A stretch of 64,000 bases of DNA from DATBGZ01 sp963803115. GTDB taxonomy: Bacteria > Actinomycetota > Actinomycetes > Mycobacteriales > Micromonosporaceae. The notes below the pieces were generated by a model, which was not told the origin of the DNA, ran no database searches, and saw only the letters and a list, made by a program, of their open reading frames with translations. Of the stretch, positions 33,403 to 42,885 are shown piece by piece (positions within the stretch are counted from its first letter, which is position 1; every line of letters starts with the position of its first letter). The stretch covers positions 186,001 to 250,000 of the forward strand of contig CAWDLN010000022.1 in the NCBI GenBank assembly GCA_963803115.1, written 5' to 3'. A program made the position numbers and the translations under genes.

Positions 33403-34766
33403 TATGAGGCTGTTGAAGGGATCCGCGCCACCGCGGTCCTTGTTGCGTTGGCTCCGGCGGTCCGTGCTCGCGTCTCTGACCGTGACGGGGGTGGTCGCGA
33501 TCGCGGCCTGCGGCAGTGACTCGGCGAAACCGAGCGAGCCAGGGCTCGAACGATCTGACCGTCTGGGTCGACTCGGTCCGCCTGCCGGTGGCACAGGCCT
33601 ACGTCAAGGCGCATCCGAACCAGCACGTGAACATCGTCACCTTCGACGGTGACGGCAACGGCGCGACGACGCTGCAGACGAAGATCCAGCTGTGGAACCG
33701 GACCGGCAACGGTTGGCCGGACGTGGTCTTCAGCGAGCAGGTCAACGACCCGGTGTGGATGGCGCAGAAGCCGTTCGAGTTCGCCGCGCCGCTCAAGGGC
33801 CTCATTCCCGACAACCTGCTCAGCCAGTGGCCGGCGCCGTCGACCGCCCAGTGCACCATCGACGGCACGCAGTACTGCGTCCAGGACAACCTGGCCCAGG
33901 TCGTGCTCTGGGTCAACAAGAAGCTGATGGACCAGTTCGGCTACACGGTGCCGAAGACGTGGCAGGAGTGGGCGGCCCTCGGGCACGAAGGTCGCCGCCG
34001 AGCACCCCGGCTACATCGTCGGCAACATCGGGGACTCGTTCGGCCACTGGATCTACCTGTGGGGCAACCAGTGCCCGCTCGAGCAGTTGCAGGGCGACAA
34101 GCTCCTGATCAACTCGGCGGATTCGCACTGCACCCGGGTGGCCAGCCTGCTCGATCCGCTGATCAAGAACGGCATCGGTGCCACCGCTGAGCGTGTTCAC
34201 GCCGGACTTCGCCCAGAAGTACGGCGGCGCGAACGACAAGGTCCTGCTGATGCCGGGACCGAGCCTGGTACGCGCAGGCCCTGTTCGACCAGACGCTGCA
34301 CATCCCGGCCGGGCAGATCACGGCCGCCGCTGCCGCTGCAGTGGGAGAACGAGACGCCGATCACGACCGGCCAGGTCGGCGGCGGCCCGTGGATCATCTC
34401 GAGGCACTCCAAGCAACCTCACGGGCGCGGCGGACTTCGTCATCTGGGCCACGACGGTCTTCAACCCGACCGGCAAGGACGCCCGGCCCGGCTACCCGGC
34501 CTACGCGCCCCTGGCCGACGACTGGCTGGCGGCCCAGGCCACCAACCCGTATTTCGCGGCCGATCCGACGCCGGCGCTCAAGGCGGCGGCCAGCCAGATC
34601 TGGTCGGGCTGGAACCTGGTCACGTACCCGGACCAGCCCGTCTGGTCCAACACCGTGGTCACCCAACTGGTCGCCGGCAAGTCGCTGAGCTCGCTGCATG
34701 CAACCGTTGGGCGACGCCCTCGCCCAGGCGGCACAGGCCTCCGGATACACGGTCGTCCGGCAGTGA
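33403..34766 (+). pseudogene. CUT1 sugar-binding lipoprotein, multiply frameshifted
   Basis: Extracellular sugar-binding protein of the second importer. ATG at 33403 follows GGAGAGG; signal peptide with lipobox AIAAC. The rest is collinear but jumps frame near 33540, 33980, 34185, 34270, 34330, 34410 and 34700: SNDLTVWVDSVRLPVAQAYV, LQTKIQLWNRTGNGWPDVVF, HPGYIVGNIGDSFGHWIYLW, LSVFTPDFAQKYGGANDKVL, DFVIWATTVFNPTGKDARPG, and the end GDALAQAAQASGYTVVRQ. Several of these shifts are repaired by removing a single base (for example ctcgggcacg to ctcggcacg). Family certain; whether the gene is truly broken is doubtful. Confidence 0.82.
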
Positions 34767-34770
34767 CGAG

Positions 34771-35693
34771 GTGAAGGCACCCGCTCAGGAGCGCGGTACG
34801 GGCGCAGGCCACGCGGCATGCGAGCGTGGCCTGCGCGCCGCGCGCGGCCTCCCGTTCGTCGTGCCGTACCTGCCGTTCCTCATCGTGTTCGGCATCCTGC
34901 CGATGATCTACGCGCTCTACCTCGCCGTCACGAACGACACCGGCGGCTGGGCCGGCCTCGGCAACTTCACCAGGACGGTCCGCGACTACCGCTTCCTCCC
35001 CGCGTTCGAGCACATCCTGCCTCTACACGAGCGTGTGGCTCGGCTCCCTCATCGTGCTCGTCGTCGGGCTGGCGCTGCTGCTGCACGGCCGCGCCAACCG
35101 GGTCTCGTCGACCTTCCGCTTCCTCTTCTACATTCCGGGCGCGCTGGCCGGCGCGTCGTCCGTGCTGGTCTGGCTGTTCATGCTCGACCCGGCGTCAGCC
35201 CCGGCTCGTTCCTGCTGCGACCACGTGCTCGGGTCGCACCTGTTCGTCGAGTCGATCGCGCCCGGGAAGCTGCCCTTCGTCTTCGCGATGATCGCGTTCT
35301 GGACCGGGGCCGGCGGCTGGATCGTCGTCATGTACGGCGCGCTGAACACGATCCCGCACGAGCTGGAGGAGGCGGCGCGCATCGACGGGGCGGGACCCGT
35401 GACGATCGCGCTCCGGCTGAAACTGCCGCTGATCCGCAAATGGATCGCCTACATGGCGATCCTCTCCTTCGCGACCGGGAACCCAGCTCTTCGTCGAGCC
35501 GCAGCTGGTGAACCAGGCGAGCCTCGGGCTGGTCCCGGACACCTGGTCGTCGAATCAGCTGGCCTACCAGATGGCCTTCCGATACGGGGACTTCAATGCC
35601 GCCGCCGCCATCTCGGTCGACCTGATCGTGATCGGGCTGGTCGCCGCCGTGCTCATCGTCAAGCGCACCGGACTGTTCAGGACGGAGGACTGA
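34771..35693 (+). pseudogene. CUT1 sugar ABC permease (MalF type), frameshifted
   Basis: First permease of the second importer. GTG at 34771, four bases after the binding-protein stop. Segments in successive frames: RGLPFVVPYLPFLIVFGILP, then YTSVWLGSLIVLVVGLALLL, VFAMIAFWTGAGGWIVVMYG, the EAA loop LEEAARIDGAGPVTIALRLK, and finally LVNQASLGLVPDTWSSNQLA to the stop. Frame changes occur near 35020, 35200, 35230 and 35490. The complete set of membrane segments is recoverable, so the ancestral gene was intact. Confidence 0.8.
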
Positions 35694-36568
35694 TGCGACT
35701 CGCTGCCCGTGGCGTTCGGTTCGCTGATTCTCGCGGCGTTCGCCGTGTTCTTCGTCGTGCCCCTCCTCTGGCTGATCCTCGCGCCGACGAAGTCCGACGA
35801 GGCGCTGGTCACGACGCGGCCCCTTCGCTTTCGGCAGCCTCCACAACGTGGCACTGGCCTGGGAGCCACCTGGACGCGTTCAGCGACCACATCTACCGCG
35901 CGTGGATCGGCAACTCGCTGCTGTACGCGCTGGGAGCGACCGCGATCGTGCTGGCCACGGCGATACCCGCCGGCTACGGCCTCGCGTTGTCGCGCTTTCC
36001 GGGCCGCGGCTCGTGCTCACGCTGACCCTCGTTGTGATGATCATGCCGGCGGCGGCGCTGGTGCTCCCGATCTTCCTCGAGCTCGACGCGCTGCACCTGA
36101 TCGGGAGCGTCCTGTCGGTGATCCTGCCCTTCGCGTTCTTCCCGTTCGGCGTCTACCTCGCCTACATCTACTACTGCGACCGCCATCCCGCGCGACCTGC
36201 TCGACGCGGCCCGCATCGACGGCTGCGGCGAGTGGTCCACGTTCCGGCGGATCGCGCTGCCGCTGGCCAAACCGGTGGTCGCGCTCGTCTTCTTCTTCAG
36301 CTTCGTGGCCGACTGGAACAACTTCTTCCTGCCCTACGCCGTGCTCGCCGACTCGTCGCAGTACCCGATCCAGGTCGGTCTGTCGAACCTGCTGTCGTCG
36401 ACGCCCTCGTTCAACCCGGCGGTCGGCGGCGGCGGTCAACAGGTGGGCATCTTCCGGCCGGAGCTGGCGCTGGCGACGCTGCTCGCGGTCATCCCCGTCG
36501 CGATCGTGTTCATGCTGTCGCAGCGGGCGCTGGTGCGCGGACTCGTCGCCGGGGCGGTGAAGAGTTGA
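35693..36568 (+). pseudogene. CUT1 sugar ABC permease (MalG type), frameshifted
   Basis: Second permease; its ATG overlaps the preceding stop (TGATG). Collinear segments in different frames: VAFGSLILAAFAVFFVVPLL, AFSDHIYRAWIGNSLLYALG, LTLVVMIMPAAALVLPIFLE, the EAA loop DAARIDGCGEWSTFRRIALP, DWNNFFLPYAVLADSSQYPI and the normal C-terminus SQRALVRGLVAGAVKS. Shifts fall near 35710, 35830, 35860, 36020 and 36190. As in the other CUT1 operon, no ATPase gene accompanies it. Confidence 0.8.
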
Positions 36569-36646
36569 TCAAACCGGGCCGTCGAGGTGCGCGCTGGACG
36601 TGCGATTGCGATGACGAATGATGACCAATGTGGAGAGAGTACGGCG

Positions 36647-37433
36647 ATGGACGTTGAGCCGGTGACTTCCCCGAGCGACTCGGCGTTGAACACGCGAGGC
36701 GCGAGCGGAGCCGGGCCCGTACCGGCCCGGTTACGAGGTCGTCGCGGAGCAGATCGTGCAGCTCATCGCCGAACGTGAGATGTCGCCCGGCGACCGGATG
36801 CCCACCGAGATGGAGCTGGCGGCCCGGCTCGGCGCCAGCCGCACCGTGGTGCGCGAGGCGGTCAAGATCCTCTCGGCCACGGGTCGGGTCAGCGCCAGAA
36901 GGGCCGCGGCCTGTACGTCGCCGACGGCGAGGGGGTGCTGGGCGCGACCCGGTTCGGCGGATTCTTCATTCCGACGAACCTGGACCACATCTTCATGCTG
37001 TTCGAGTTCCGCCGGGTCCAGGAGATCGCGGCCAGCCGTCTCGCCGCCACCCAGGCCAGCCCGGCCGAACTGCGCGTCATCGAAGCCGCCGTGCAGACCT
37101 GCCGGCACGGTCTACCAGACCGGCGACAAGGCGCAGTTCGAGGCCGGCGACGACGCCTTCCACCTCGGCGTCGCCGCCGCCTCGCACAACTTCTTCCTCG
37201 TCGCCGCGGTGCGCGAGGCACGCCGGCTGCAGCGGCAGGCGAGCGTGATCGGCATCCGCGGCATGGGTGGGCACGCCGCCGAGGCGGTCGAGGAACACGA
37301 CGCGATCTACCGCGCGATCCGGGACGGCCAGCCGGACGCGGCGGCCGACGCGACCGTGGTGCACCTGGACAACACGCTCAAGGACTACCGTCGCGAGATC
37401 CAGCGCCGCGTCTTCGGCGAGAACCTGCCGTGA
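36647..37433 (+). pseudogene. FadR-subfamily GntR regulator, frameshifted
   Basis: Regulator of the second sugar unit. ATG at 36647 follows GGAGAG. Winged helix in YEVVAEQIVQLIAEREMSPG and RLGASRTVVREAVKILSATG; FCD domain in FMLFEFRRVQEIAASRLAAT, EAGDDAFHLGVAAASHNFFL and AVEEHDAIYRAIRDGQ. Frame changes occur near 36720, 36890 and 37110. The C-terminus is nearly identical to the fragment at 11598-11706. Likely operators are the CTCATAT palindromes at 33025-33050. Confidence 0.83.
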
Positions 37434-37644
37434 GCCGCCCATCTGTCGCGGTTACGAGTTAGCTGGATTGCGGCCAACAGCGTTCAAGGACTATATCGAC
37501 GCGAGCAATGGTCCACTGTGGTCGGACGTGTAGCAGCGGATGTAGCAACTCGCATCCGTTCACGCTTGTCCGCCGAGACTCGCGCGTGTCCGTGACCTGG
37601 GGAAACAGACGGCCGCGAACTGTGTTGAACTCCCTGCGCCGGCC

Positions 37645-37709
37645 TGGGGGTCAAGGGGTCGTGGGTTCAAATCCCGCCGTCCCGACAGCGTGAGGGTTTC
37701 CGCAGGTCA
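37645..37709 (+). repeat. Right att-like repeat: tRNA-Pro 3' half plus 18-bp extension
   Basis: Bases 37645-37687 are identical to 1138-1180, and 37692-37709 to 1201-1218. The 5' half of the tRNA is missing here too, so this is an attR-like scar rather than a tRNA gene. It marks the right border of the candidate island. Confidence 0.85.
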
Positions 37710-38209
37710 CGGCGCTGTCGGCGTTACCGCTGATCGGCGATCTTCGTTGGAGTGGGTCCTTGGACTCCTTTACTCTTTGTCAAGTGGTCGTGGCCGATGC
37801 GACGTGGATCACTGTTGCCGCAGGTCAGCCGTCATGGTGTTGGTCGAGACGCGAGCACGCCGCTCCGGGACCCTGCCGGATTCCTTGACACAAGCAACGT
37901 CCCGCCTACGAGTTGATGGTTGATCAGAGCGGGCATGCCTTGGCGCAGGACCGGGTCGGTGGCCGCGACGTGATCATCTCCGGCATCAACGATGCCACGA
38001 TGCGTTTTAGGCGATTCGTAGGCGGGACGGAACGTGAGCCGGTGACGTGAGCGCCCACGCAACACCTCGTGTCGGCCTTGGCGGCCTACGGGAGAACCCG
38101 TCTTTGAACAGCGCCGCCGGGTTCGCGTGACGGCGATGGGTGCTACGAACGACGTACGACAGTTCGATCCCGCCGGGCGTGGACGCGGCCTCACCGTTGC
38201 CGCTCTGGG
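37710..38209. other. Region right of the island border without recognised gene
   Basis: About 500 bases with only short open frames on either strand. None shows a recognisable family or a convincing ribosome binding site. It links the att scar to the antiporter fragment. Confidence 0.5.
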
Positions 38210-38417
38210 CGGGGAGGCCGCGTGGCCCGCGGGATCGGGTCACCTCGGCGGGCGCACTCTCCATCGGAGCCTTCTCGCAGGTGTGCCGTTTGTACCAGCG
38301 GGCGTATCTGTCCGCGAGCGGCGCGGCGGTCAGGCCGTGGGCCAGCGCCGAAAGGCCGACGGTGACATAGATGGCGAGCACGACCAATCCATTCAACGCT
38401 CCAATATGGGGGTTCAT
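38210..38417 (-). pseudogene. C-terminal remnant of a cation/proton antiporter
   Basis: Reads MNPHIGALNGLVVLAIYVTV then GLSALAHGLTAAPLADRYAR, a pattern found at the C-terminus of CPA1-type Na+/H+ antiporters (last helix followed by HGLTAAPLA and a basic tail). The preceding helices are absent upstream. It is most likely a truncated gene left by recombination near the island border. Confidence 0.6.
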
Positions 38418-38492
38418 TGTGCGGCACCACCGCGCGGCCGATGAGCCGGCGTGGACCGTCTACTTCGGACGCAGGCGTTGGCGGCGGGACGC

Positions 38493-39824
38493 TCAGGCGG
38501 TCATTCCTGAGACTTCGGTGTGGTCTAGCCGCGCGAGGATACCGACGATGAACATGACGACCAGGACTCCGATCGACAGCCACACGGCGGTGGCAATGGT
38601 CGGGCTCTGGAGGAGGCCGTAGGCGGCGACGATGCCGGCGGCGGCGACGATCCAGCCGCCGTACCGGGCGGTGAAGCGTGGCACCGGGCCGAACCGCAGG
38701 CGCGTTCGGTTGATCCGATCGGCGATCCACGCTTCGCCGCGGTGACCCCAACGCCGCAGGAACGTCCCGACCCGGCCGGGTCCGGCCAACCACAGCCATA
38801 CCGCGGCCACGATCGACACCACCAGGATGGCCTCGACCGCTTGAACGAGGAAGCGAAGCAGCGTGTCATACAGAGCCAGTGCGGCGGGCTCATTGAGCCC
38901 CTTGTTGGCAACCTGGTTGGCGTAGGTGTCTCGCAGGACGCTCAACGCGACGAGCATTATGATCATCATGACGGCGACCAAGACGACCCCGATGAGGGCG
39001 GCCCGGCGGTGCAGCGGGGCGAGCCAGATGCCTAGCGCCAGCAGCACGAGCGCGACGATCGGCAACCACGTGGCCAGGTTGTCCAGCAGGTTCACATAGG
39101 ACTGGATCGCGGGCAGGTCCTCCACGGTCATCACCGGCACCTGGACTGACACGCTGGGGATCTTGCTCGCCACGGACAACCCCGAGTCGATGAGCTCCTG
39201 CTTGACCTGCTCGACGATCGGTCCGACCTCCACGATGATCTGGTCGCCCTGGGTCTTCACCACCTCCGTGCCCTCGCCGGTGAGCACGGCGGAGAGCTGC
39301 GTGTGCGCCTTGGTGTTGGCGCTCACCCACAGCTTCGCGAACTCGGGGCTCTGGACGAACTTCAGCACGGTCTTGTGCACGAAGCCTTCGACGGCGTCGT
39401 TGACCGGCCCGGCGATGGCGCTAGCGATGGCGCCGGCGTTCGGCCGCCCCGTCGCGTCGGCAAGGTCGTGGATGAGCTTCGGCACGTCCAGCTTCTGAAT
39501 GACTTCGTTGCTGACCCGGTTGGCGACCGCGTTCTGCACGGCCGGGTCCGACGCGAGCGGGGTGACGGTGGCGACGTACTCATCGGTGTTGATGATTTCG
39601 TCGCGAGCGTAACGGGCCACGACGGACAGGGTTATCAGCAGTGCCGCGATCAGCAGCAGCACGACAGCGCCGGTCCACCGCCAGCCGCCGTGGCGTCGTC
39701 GCGGCGGTGCCGGGACCGGCGGTGAAGGGCCGCTATCGCTCGGCTCGTTGGGCCGATCCAGGGAGGTGTCGGGCGGCACGTCGGGGTCACGCGGCTCTGA
39801 GGCCGGCGTGTCTGAGTCGCTCAT
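38493..39824 (-). CDS. Conserved actinobacterial integral membrane protein
   Basis: 443-residue protein of unknown function. A proline-rich cytoplasmic N-terminus (about 50 residues) precedes one membrane helix (AVVLLLIAALLITLSVVA). A predicted extracytoplasmic region of about 180 residues follows, with NTDEYVATVTPLASDPAVQN and a TEVVKTQGDQIIVEVGPIVE segment. Four further helices follow (LATWLPIVALVLLALGIWL, a second helix, AVEAILVVSIVAAVWLWLAG, and a C-terminal pair). The ATG at 39824 follows GAGG; the frame opens at GTG 39830. It is the kind of stand-alone membrane protein often seen in actinomycetes. No function is assigned. Confidence 0.8.
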   Translation of the reverse strand: MSDSDTPASEPRDPDVPPDTSLDRPNEPSDSGPSPPVPAPPRRRHGGWRWTGAVVLLLIAALLITLSVVARYARDEIINTDEYVATVTPLASDPAVQNAVANRVSNEVIQKLDVPKLIHDLADATGRPNAGAIASAIAGPVNDAVEGFVHKTVLKFVQSPEFAKLWVSANTKAHTQLSAVLTGEGTEVVKTQGDQIIVEVGPIVEQVKQELIDSGLSVASKIPSVSVQVPVMTVEDLPAIQSYVNLLDNLATWLPIVALVLLALGIWLAPLHRRAALIGVVLVAVMMIIMLVALSVLRDTYANQVANKGLNEPAALALYDTLLRFLVQAVEAILVVSIVAAVWLWLAGPGRVGTFLRRWGHRGEAWIADRINRTRLRFGPVPRFTARYGGWIVAAAGIVAAYGLLQSPTIATAVWLSIGVLVVMFIVGILARLDHTEVSGMTA

Positions 39825-39939
39825 GGCCACGCCTCACGCTTTCAGCCCTCGCCCCGGAGCGGAGCAGTTCTCGGGATCAGCCCCCAGAAGATGGATGCCC
39901 GGACGCCGTTGGCCGGGCATCCGTAGGCGGCGGGGACTT

Positions 39940-40113
39940 TCAGCGCCGGAACCCGCGGTCGCCACGGTCGTCGCGTCGGTCTTCCCGCCGATCACTGCGG
40001 CGGTCGACCCCGTGGGCCACGACGGCCGCGGTCGCGACGGTTGCGGCGGTTCGAGTGACAGGCGCGGGCCCGATGACCCCGCGTCGGCGTGCTCTTCTGG
40101 CTGCAAGAGGCAT
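39940..40113 (-). CDS. Small basic protein coupled to the DUF6325 gene
   Basis: 57 codons whose ATG overlaps the stop of the DUF6325 gene (TGATG). The sequence is MPLAARRARRRGVIGPAPVT, an alanine/valine-rich middle, and an Arg/Asp-rich tail (RREDRRDDRGDRGFRR). Small basic proteins with a short hydrophobic middle frequently follow DUF6325 genes in actinobacteria. Function unknown. Confidence 0.6.
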   Translation of the reverse strand: MPLAARRARRRGVIGPAPVTRTAATVATAAVVAHGVDRRSDRREDRRDDRGDRGFRR

Positions 40114-40565
40114 CACGGCGCTCCTTCCTGTTGTGCTTCTGCTTCGGCCGCGTCGAGCAGCGCCTGCGCGGAGATGCGACCGCTGGCCACGAGATGGCCG
40201 CCGGAACGGCGCACCCCCGACACGAATGGCGCCGCCCACGTGTTTTCCCATACCAGCAGGGCGGCTGTGGTTCCTGGCTCTACTGCTGCGGCGGCGGCCG
40301 CGACGTCATCCTCGCTGAGTACGGTCGCCAACTCGTTCGCGTATGCCCGCAGTTCACCGGCCTCGCTGTCGTCCAGGTCGGAGAGCTCGTAGGCGTCGAG
40401 GGATCCGTCGGCATTCTTTCTGAGCATGAGCAGGTCCAGAACACGGATCACTCCCCGGTCCACGAGATCGGTCATCGCGGGCGCGATCTCGCCGGTGAAC
40501 CTGCTGCCCGGAAACTCCACGAGGACCCAGTCGACGGGCGCCAATTCGTCAGTCACTGTGGCCAT
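40113..40565 (-). CDS. DUF6325-family protein
   Basis: 150-residue soluble protein matching the DUF6325 pattern: VDWVLVEFPGSRFTGEIAPA, LVDRGVIRVLDLLMLRKNAD, an acidic middle, then GTTAALLVWENTWAAPFVSG and GGHLVASGRISAQALLDAAE. The family has no established function; it is often found near stress or SHOCT-type small membrane proteins. ATG at 40565. Confidence 0.8.
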   Translation of the reverse strand: MATVTDELAPVDWVLVEFPGSRFTGEIAPAMTDLVDRGVIRVLDLLMLRKNADGSLDAYELSDLDDSEAGELRAYANELATVLSEDDVAAAAAAVEPGTTAALLVWENTWAAPFVSGVRRSGGHLVASGRISAQALLDAAEAEAQQEGAP

Positions 40566-40622
40566 GTTGACGATCCTTCCTCGCTATCCGGAACAGAACA
40601 GAATTGAATCCCTATGGCCCGC

Positions 40623-40814
40623 TCACATAGCGGCGCGGGTCGCGCCCCGCCGGTCGGGCAGAATCGCCCCGATGAGCCATAGGAAGGGAAAGAAGATTCC
40701 GAGAATGCCCAGGATTACGTAGCCTTTTCGGAACGTGAGCACGCACACCGTGAACAACGCGACAATGTATATGCTTGCCAGCACTATCCAAAGAGTCCAT
40801 TCAAGCACCGACAT
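40623..40814 (-). CDS. Small two-helix membrane protein
   Basis: 63 codons from ATG 40814, six bases after GGGAG. Two hydrophobic segments (LEWTLWIVLASIYIVALFTV and GYVILGILGIFFPFLWLIGA) flank a basic turn, with a basic C-terminus. It resembles the short phospholipase_D-nuclease N-like/PLDc_N membrane proteins common in actinobacteria, but no motif proves that. It lies 57 bases upstream of the DUF6325 gene on the same strand. Confidence 0.65.
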   Translation of the reverse strand: MSVLEWTLWIVLASIYIVALFTVCVLTFRKGYVILGILGIFFPFLWLIGAILPDRRGATRAAM

Positions 40815-40947
40815 GACCGCTCCCATTTCTGGTCTGTAGTAGAGCTTCCGGGCGAAGGTGTCGACGACCGTCTGGGTCGTTTCTCACTCCACGCTACCGA
40901 AAGACGTTGACCGGCGTCGCAAAACAGCTACCAGGGCGTCCCGGCGC

Positions 40948-41516
40948 TCAGTCCTCTGGGTTGCCCGGGTGGAGCGTCCCGGTTTCTTTGCGGTCTGGCA
41001 GGGCCATCCGGCCCGGATCGAGGTCGTACGTCCACGGCAGGCCCGACATCTGCCAGCCGTTCTTGCGGCGCATGCCATTGAAAACGCTGTCCGGGTCGTC
41101 GACCCGGCTGCCTTCCATCCCGTCCAGGATGTTGTAGGCATTCTTAAATCCTGCCTGTGCCAGCAGGTTGACCGCCATCGCGCCGCGGCCACCGGAGCGG
41201 CACGTCACCAGGATCTCATCGTCGGTGGAGAAGCGTCGCGTCACGAGTTGGACGAAGTCCGGGTTCATCGACCACGGAAACGCCTTCGTCTCGACGTTCC
41301 ATTCATACGCCACGCCATGAACGCCAATGGAATGTTCGTCGCCATCGGGGCGTGGCCGGTGAAGACCCACTCCTCGGGCGTGCGGACGTCGAGGATTTTC
41401 ACGCCTTCTGGGTCCGCCTGCCACATGTCGTACGCCTCCTTCGCGGTCACGTAGAGCCCGAGGCTGGTCTGGCGCTCCTTGACGATCGGACGCCCGTCAT
41501 GTGTCGCAGTGGTCAT
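40948..41516 (-). CDS. Rhodanese-like sulfurtransferase domain protein, one frameshift
   Basis: Single rhodanese domain (about 188 codons). ATG at 41516 follows AAGGAGG. The first half reads TAKEAYDMWQADPEGVKILD and VRTPEEWVFTGHAP; after a frame change near 41310-41325 the second half reads YEWNVETKAFPWSMNPDFVQ, the active-site loop EILVTCRSGGRGAMAVNLLA with the catalytic cysteine, and the end GWQMSGLPWTYD. One indel separates two intact halves, so a sequencing error is possible. Confidence 0.8.
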
Positions 41517-41611
41517 CGTTTCCTCCTTACCCGCGACGGCGACCCTAGCTGCTGTGTCCCCGTCATCGACGTCATTGACTCGCAAATCGGCTCGGCCGCC
41601 CCGAGTGTGGA

Positions 41612-42040
41612 TCAGGGCACGTAGTTGGCACTCGCGTCGGCGCCGTAGCCGCAGCCCTGGTACGTGCAGCCCAACTCGTCGCGGATGATGGCGGCCCAGC
41701 CTCCGGCGCGTCCCGTATCCAGGGAGAGCTTGTCGGTGAGCATCTTGGTCTCGAATGTCCAGCCGTCGGACAGCTGCTGGTACTTGCCGCCCAACCGGTC
41801 GAGGTTGTCCGGCTCGAGACTGGGGTCGACTTCCTTCGTCATCTCCTGCAGGACCCAGACCGCGCCACCTGGCTCACGTAGTAGGTACACGGGCTTTCCC
41901 GCGTGCCACATCCAGTTGGTGTTGCGGTAGATCAGTGAGGGCACATACGCGTTCTGGAACTCGGCGGGTGCGGTGTCCAGCTTTTCCCCGGCAGCCTCGC
42001 CACGGGTACGCCGCAGGCATTCCCCAATGGCCTCCCCACC
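41612..42040 (-). pseudogene. 3' part of an unrecognised gene
   Basis: An open frame on the minus strand reads AIGECLRRTRGEAAGEKLDT, APAEFQNAYVPSLIYRNTNW, VYLLREPGGAVWVLQEMTKE and ends CTYQGCGYGADASANYVP. The composition and continuity look protein-like. No start with a ribosome site is present; the frame meets a stop near 42143 and the 5' portion seems lost. A GTG at 41944 would give 110 residues. I do not recognise the family. It precedes the rhodanese gene on the same strand. Confidence 0.45.
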
Positions 42041-42438
42041 GGCATCAATGGCCGGATTCGGAGTCGCCGCCCGAATCGCTGCCGGTCGACGCGCACTGCT
42101 GCCCAGCCCATACCCACCAGATTGGAGCTGGTTCCACGCTTACGGGGGTTTACCTGCTGGTTCACTCTCGTTACACCTTCCCGCCTCGCTAGCCGGGCCC
42201 GAGCCGTCTGGCAGTGCCGACCCGTCCCGTCGTTGTCGCGGCTGCTTCCCGCCCTTCCCCGCACCTCCGGGTCAGGCTGCCGCCAGCTTCACCGGACTGC
42301 TGCGACAGCCCGGACGTGGGTCCTTGCACCCCACCCGAAGACATGGCGCCTCATGGCGCAGTGGAGTCGGCCCGGGGCGCGGTGTCAGCATTTCGGCTGA
42401 TCCGTTTGGTCTCAGTCGTGGCCACGTCCTGCTGGCTC
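42041..42438. other. Junction region without recognised gene
   Basis: No credible coding sequence. It connects the truncated gene at 41612-42040 with the transposase tail that starts near 42439, so a recombination breakpoint probably lies here. Confidence 0.4.
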
Positions 42439-42885
42439 CGCACTCATTACCTGCGCAACCTGCTCACCGAGGTTCCCAAGTCGGCCCAGCCGTGAGTGGC
42501 GACGATGGTGCGGACCATCTTCGACCAAGCCGACCCGGCCGCGTGTCCGCGAACAGTTCGGCCGCGTCGTGAAAACCATCGCGGCCAAATTCGGCGACGC
42601 CGCCCAGCACCTCGACCAAGCCCGAGAGGACCTGCTCGCCTTCGCCGACTTCCCGCACGAAATCTGGCGTCAGATCTGGTCCAACGCTCCCAAGAGCGCC
42701 TGAACAAAGAGATCCGCCGCCGCACCGACGTGGACCGCATCTTCCCCCAACCGGTCCGCGATCATCCGCCTCGTTGGCGCGGTACTCGCCGAGCAAACCG
42801 ACGAATCGACCGAGCAACGCCGCTACATGGGCAACGAAATCCTAACCAAAGGTCGAAGGAAGTCATCGATGGAGAAGGAGGCACG
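42439..42885 (+). pseudogene. C-terminal remnant of an IS256/Mutator-type transposase
   Basis: Successive frames give RTHYLRNLLTEVPKSAQP, then VATMVRTIFDQA, then REQFGRVVKTIAAKFGDAAQ, DLLAFADFPHEIWRQIWSNA, RSAIIRLVGAVLAEQTDEST and RRYMGNEILTKGRR. These are the C-terminal blocks of IS256-family transposases. A stop follows SAQP and several shifts occur; the DDE catalytic region is missing. Confidence 0.85.

Larger units (their letters stand above)
1138..37709. mobile_element. Candidate genomic island bounded by tRNA-Pro 3'-end repeats
   Basis: Two exact 43-bp direct repeats (1138-1180 and 37645-37687) both match the 3' half of a tRNA-Pro from the anticodon onward, and each is followed by the same 18 bp (gagggtttccgcaggtca at 1201-1218 and 37692-37709). 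Such repeats are what tRNA-targeting integrases leave as attL/attR. The 36.5 kb between them is a set of catabolic and uptake operons plus gene fragments. No integrase lies inside; the nearest one is just outside the left repeat, which suggests a tandem pair of islands at one tRNA locus or loss of the island's own integrase. The boundaries are seen; mobility is inferred. Confidence 0.65.

Noticed and set aside
42041..42438. Group II intron or structured RNA near the transposase tail
   Set aside because: No domain V-like hairpin or reverse-transcriptase reading frame could be found.
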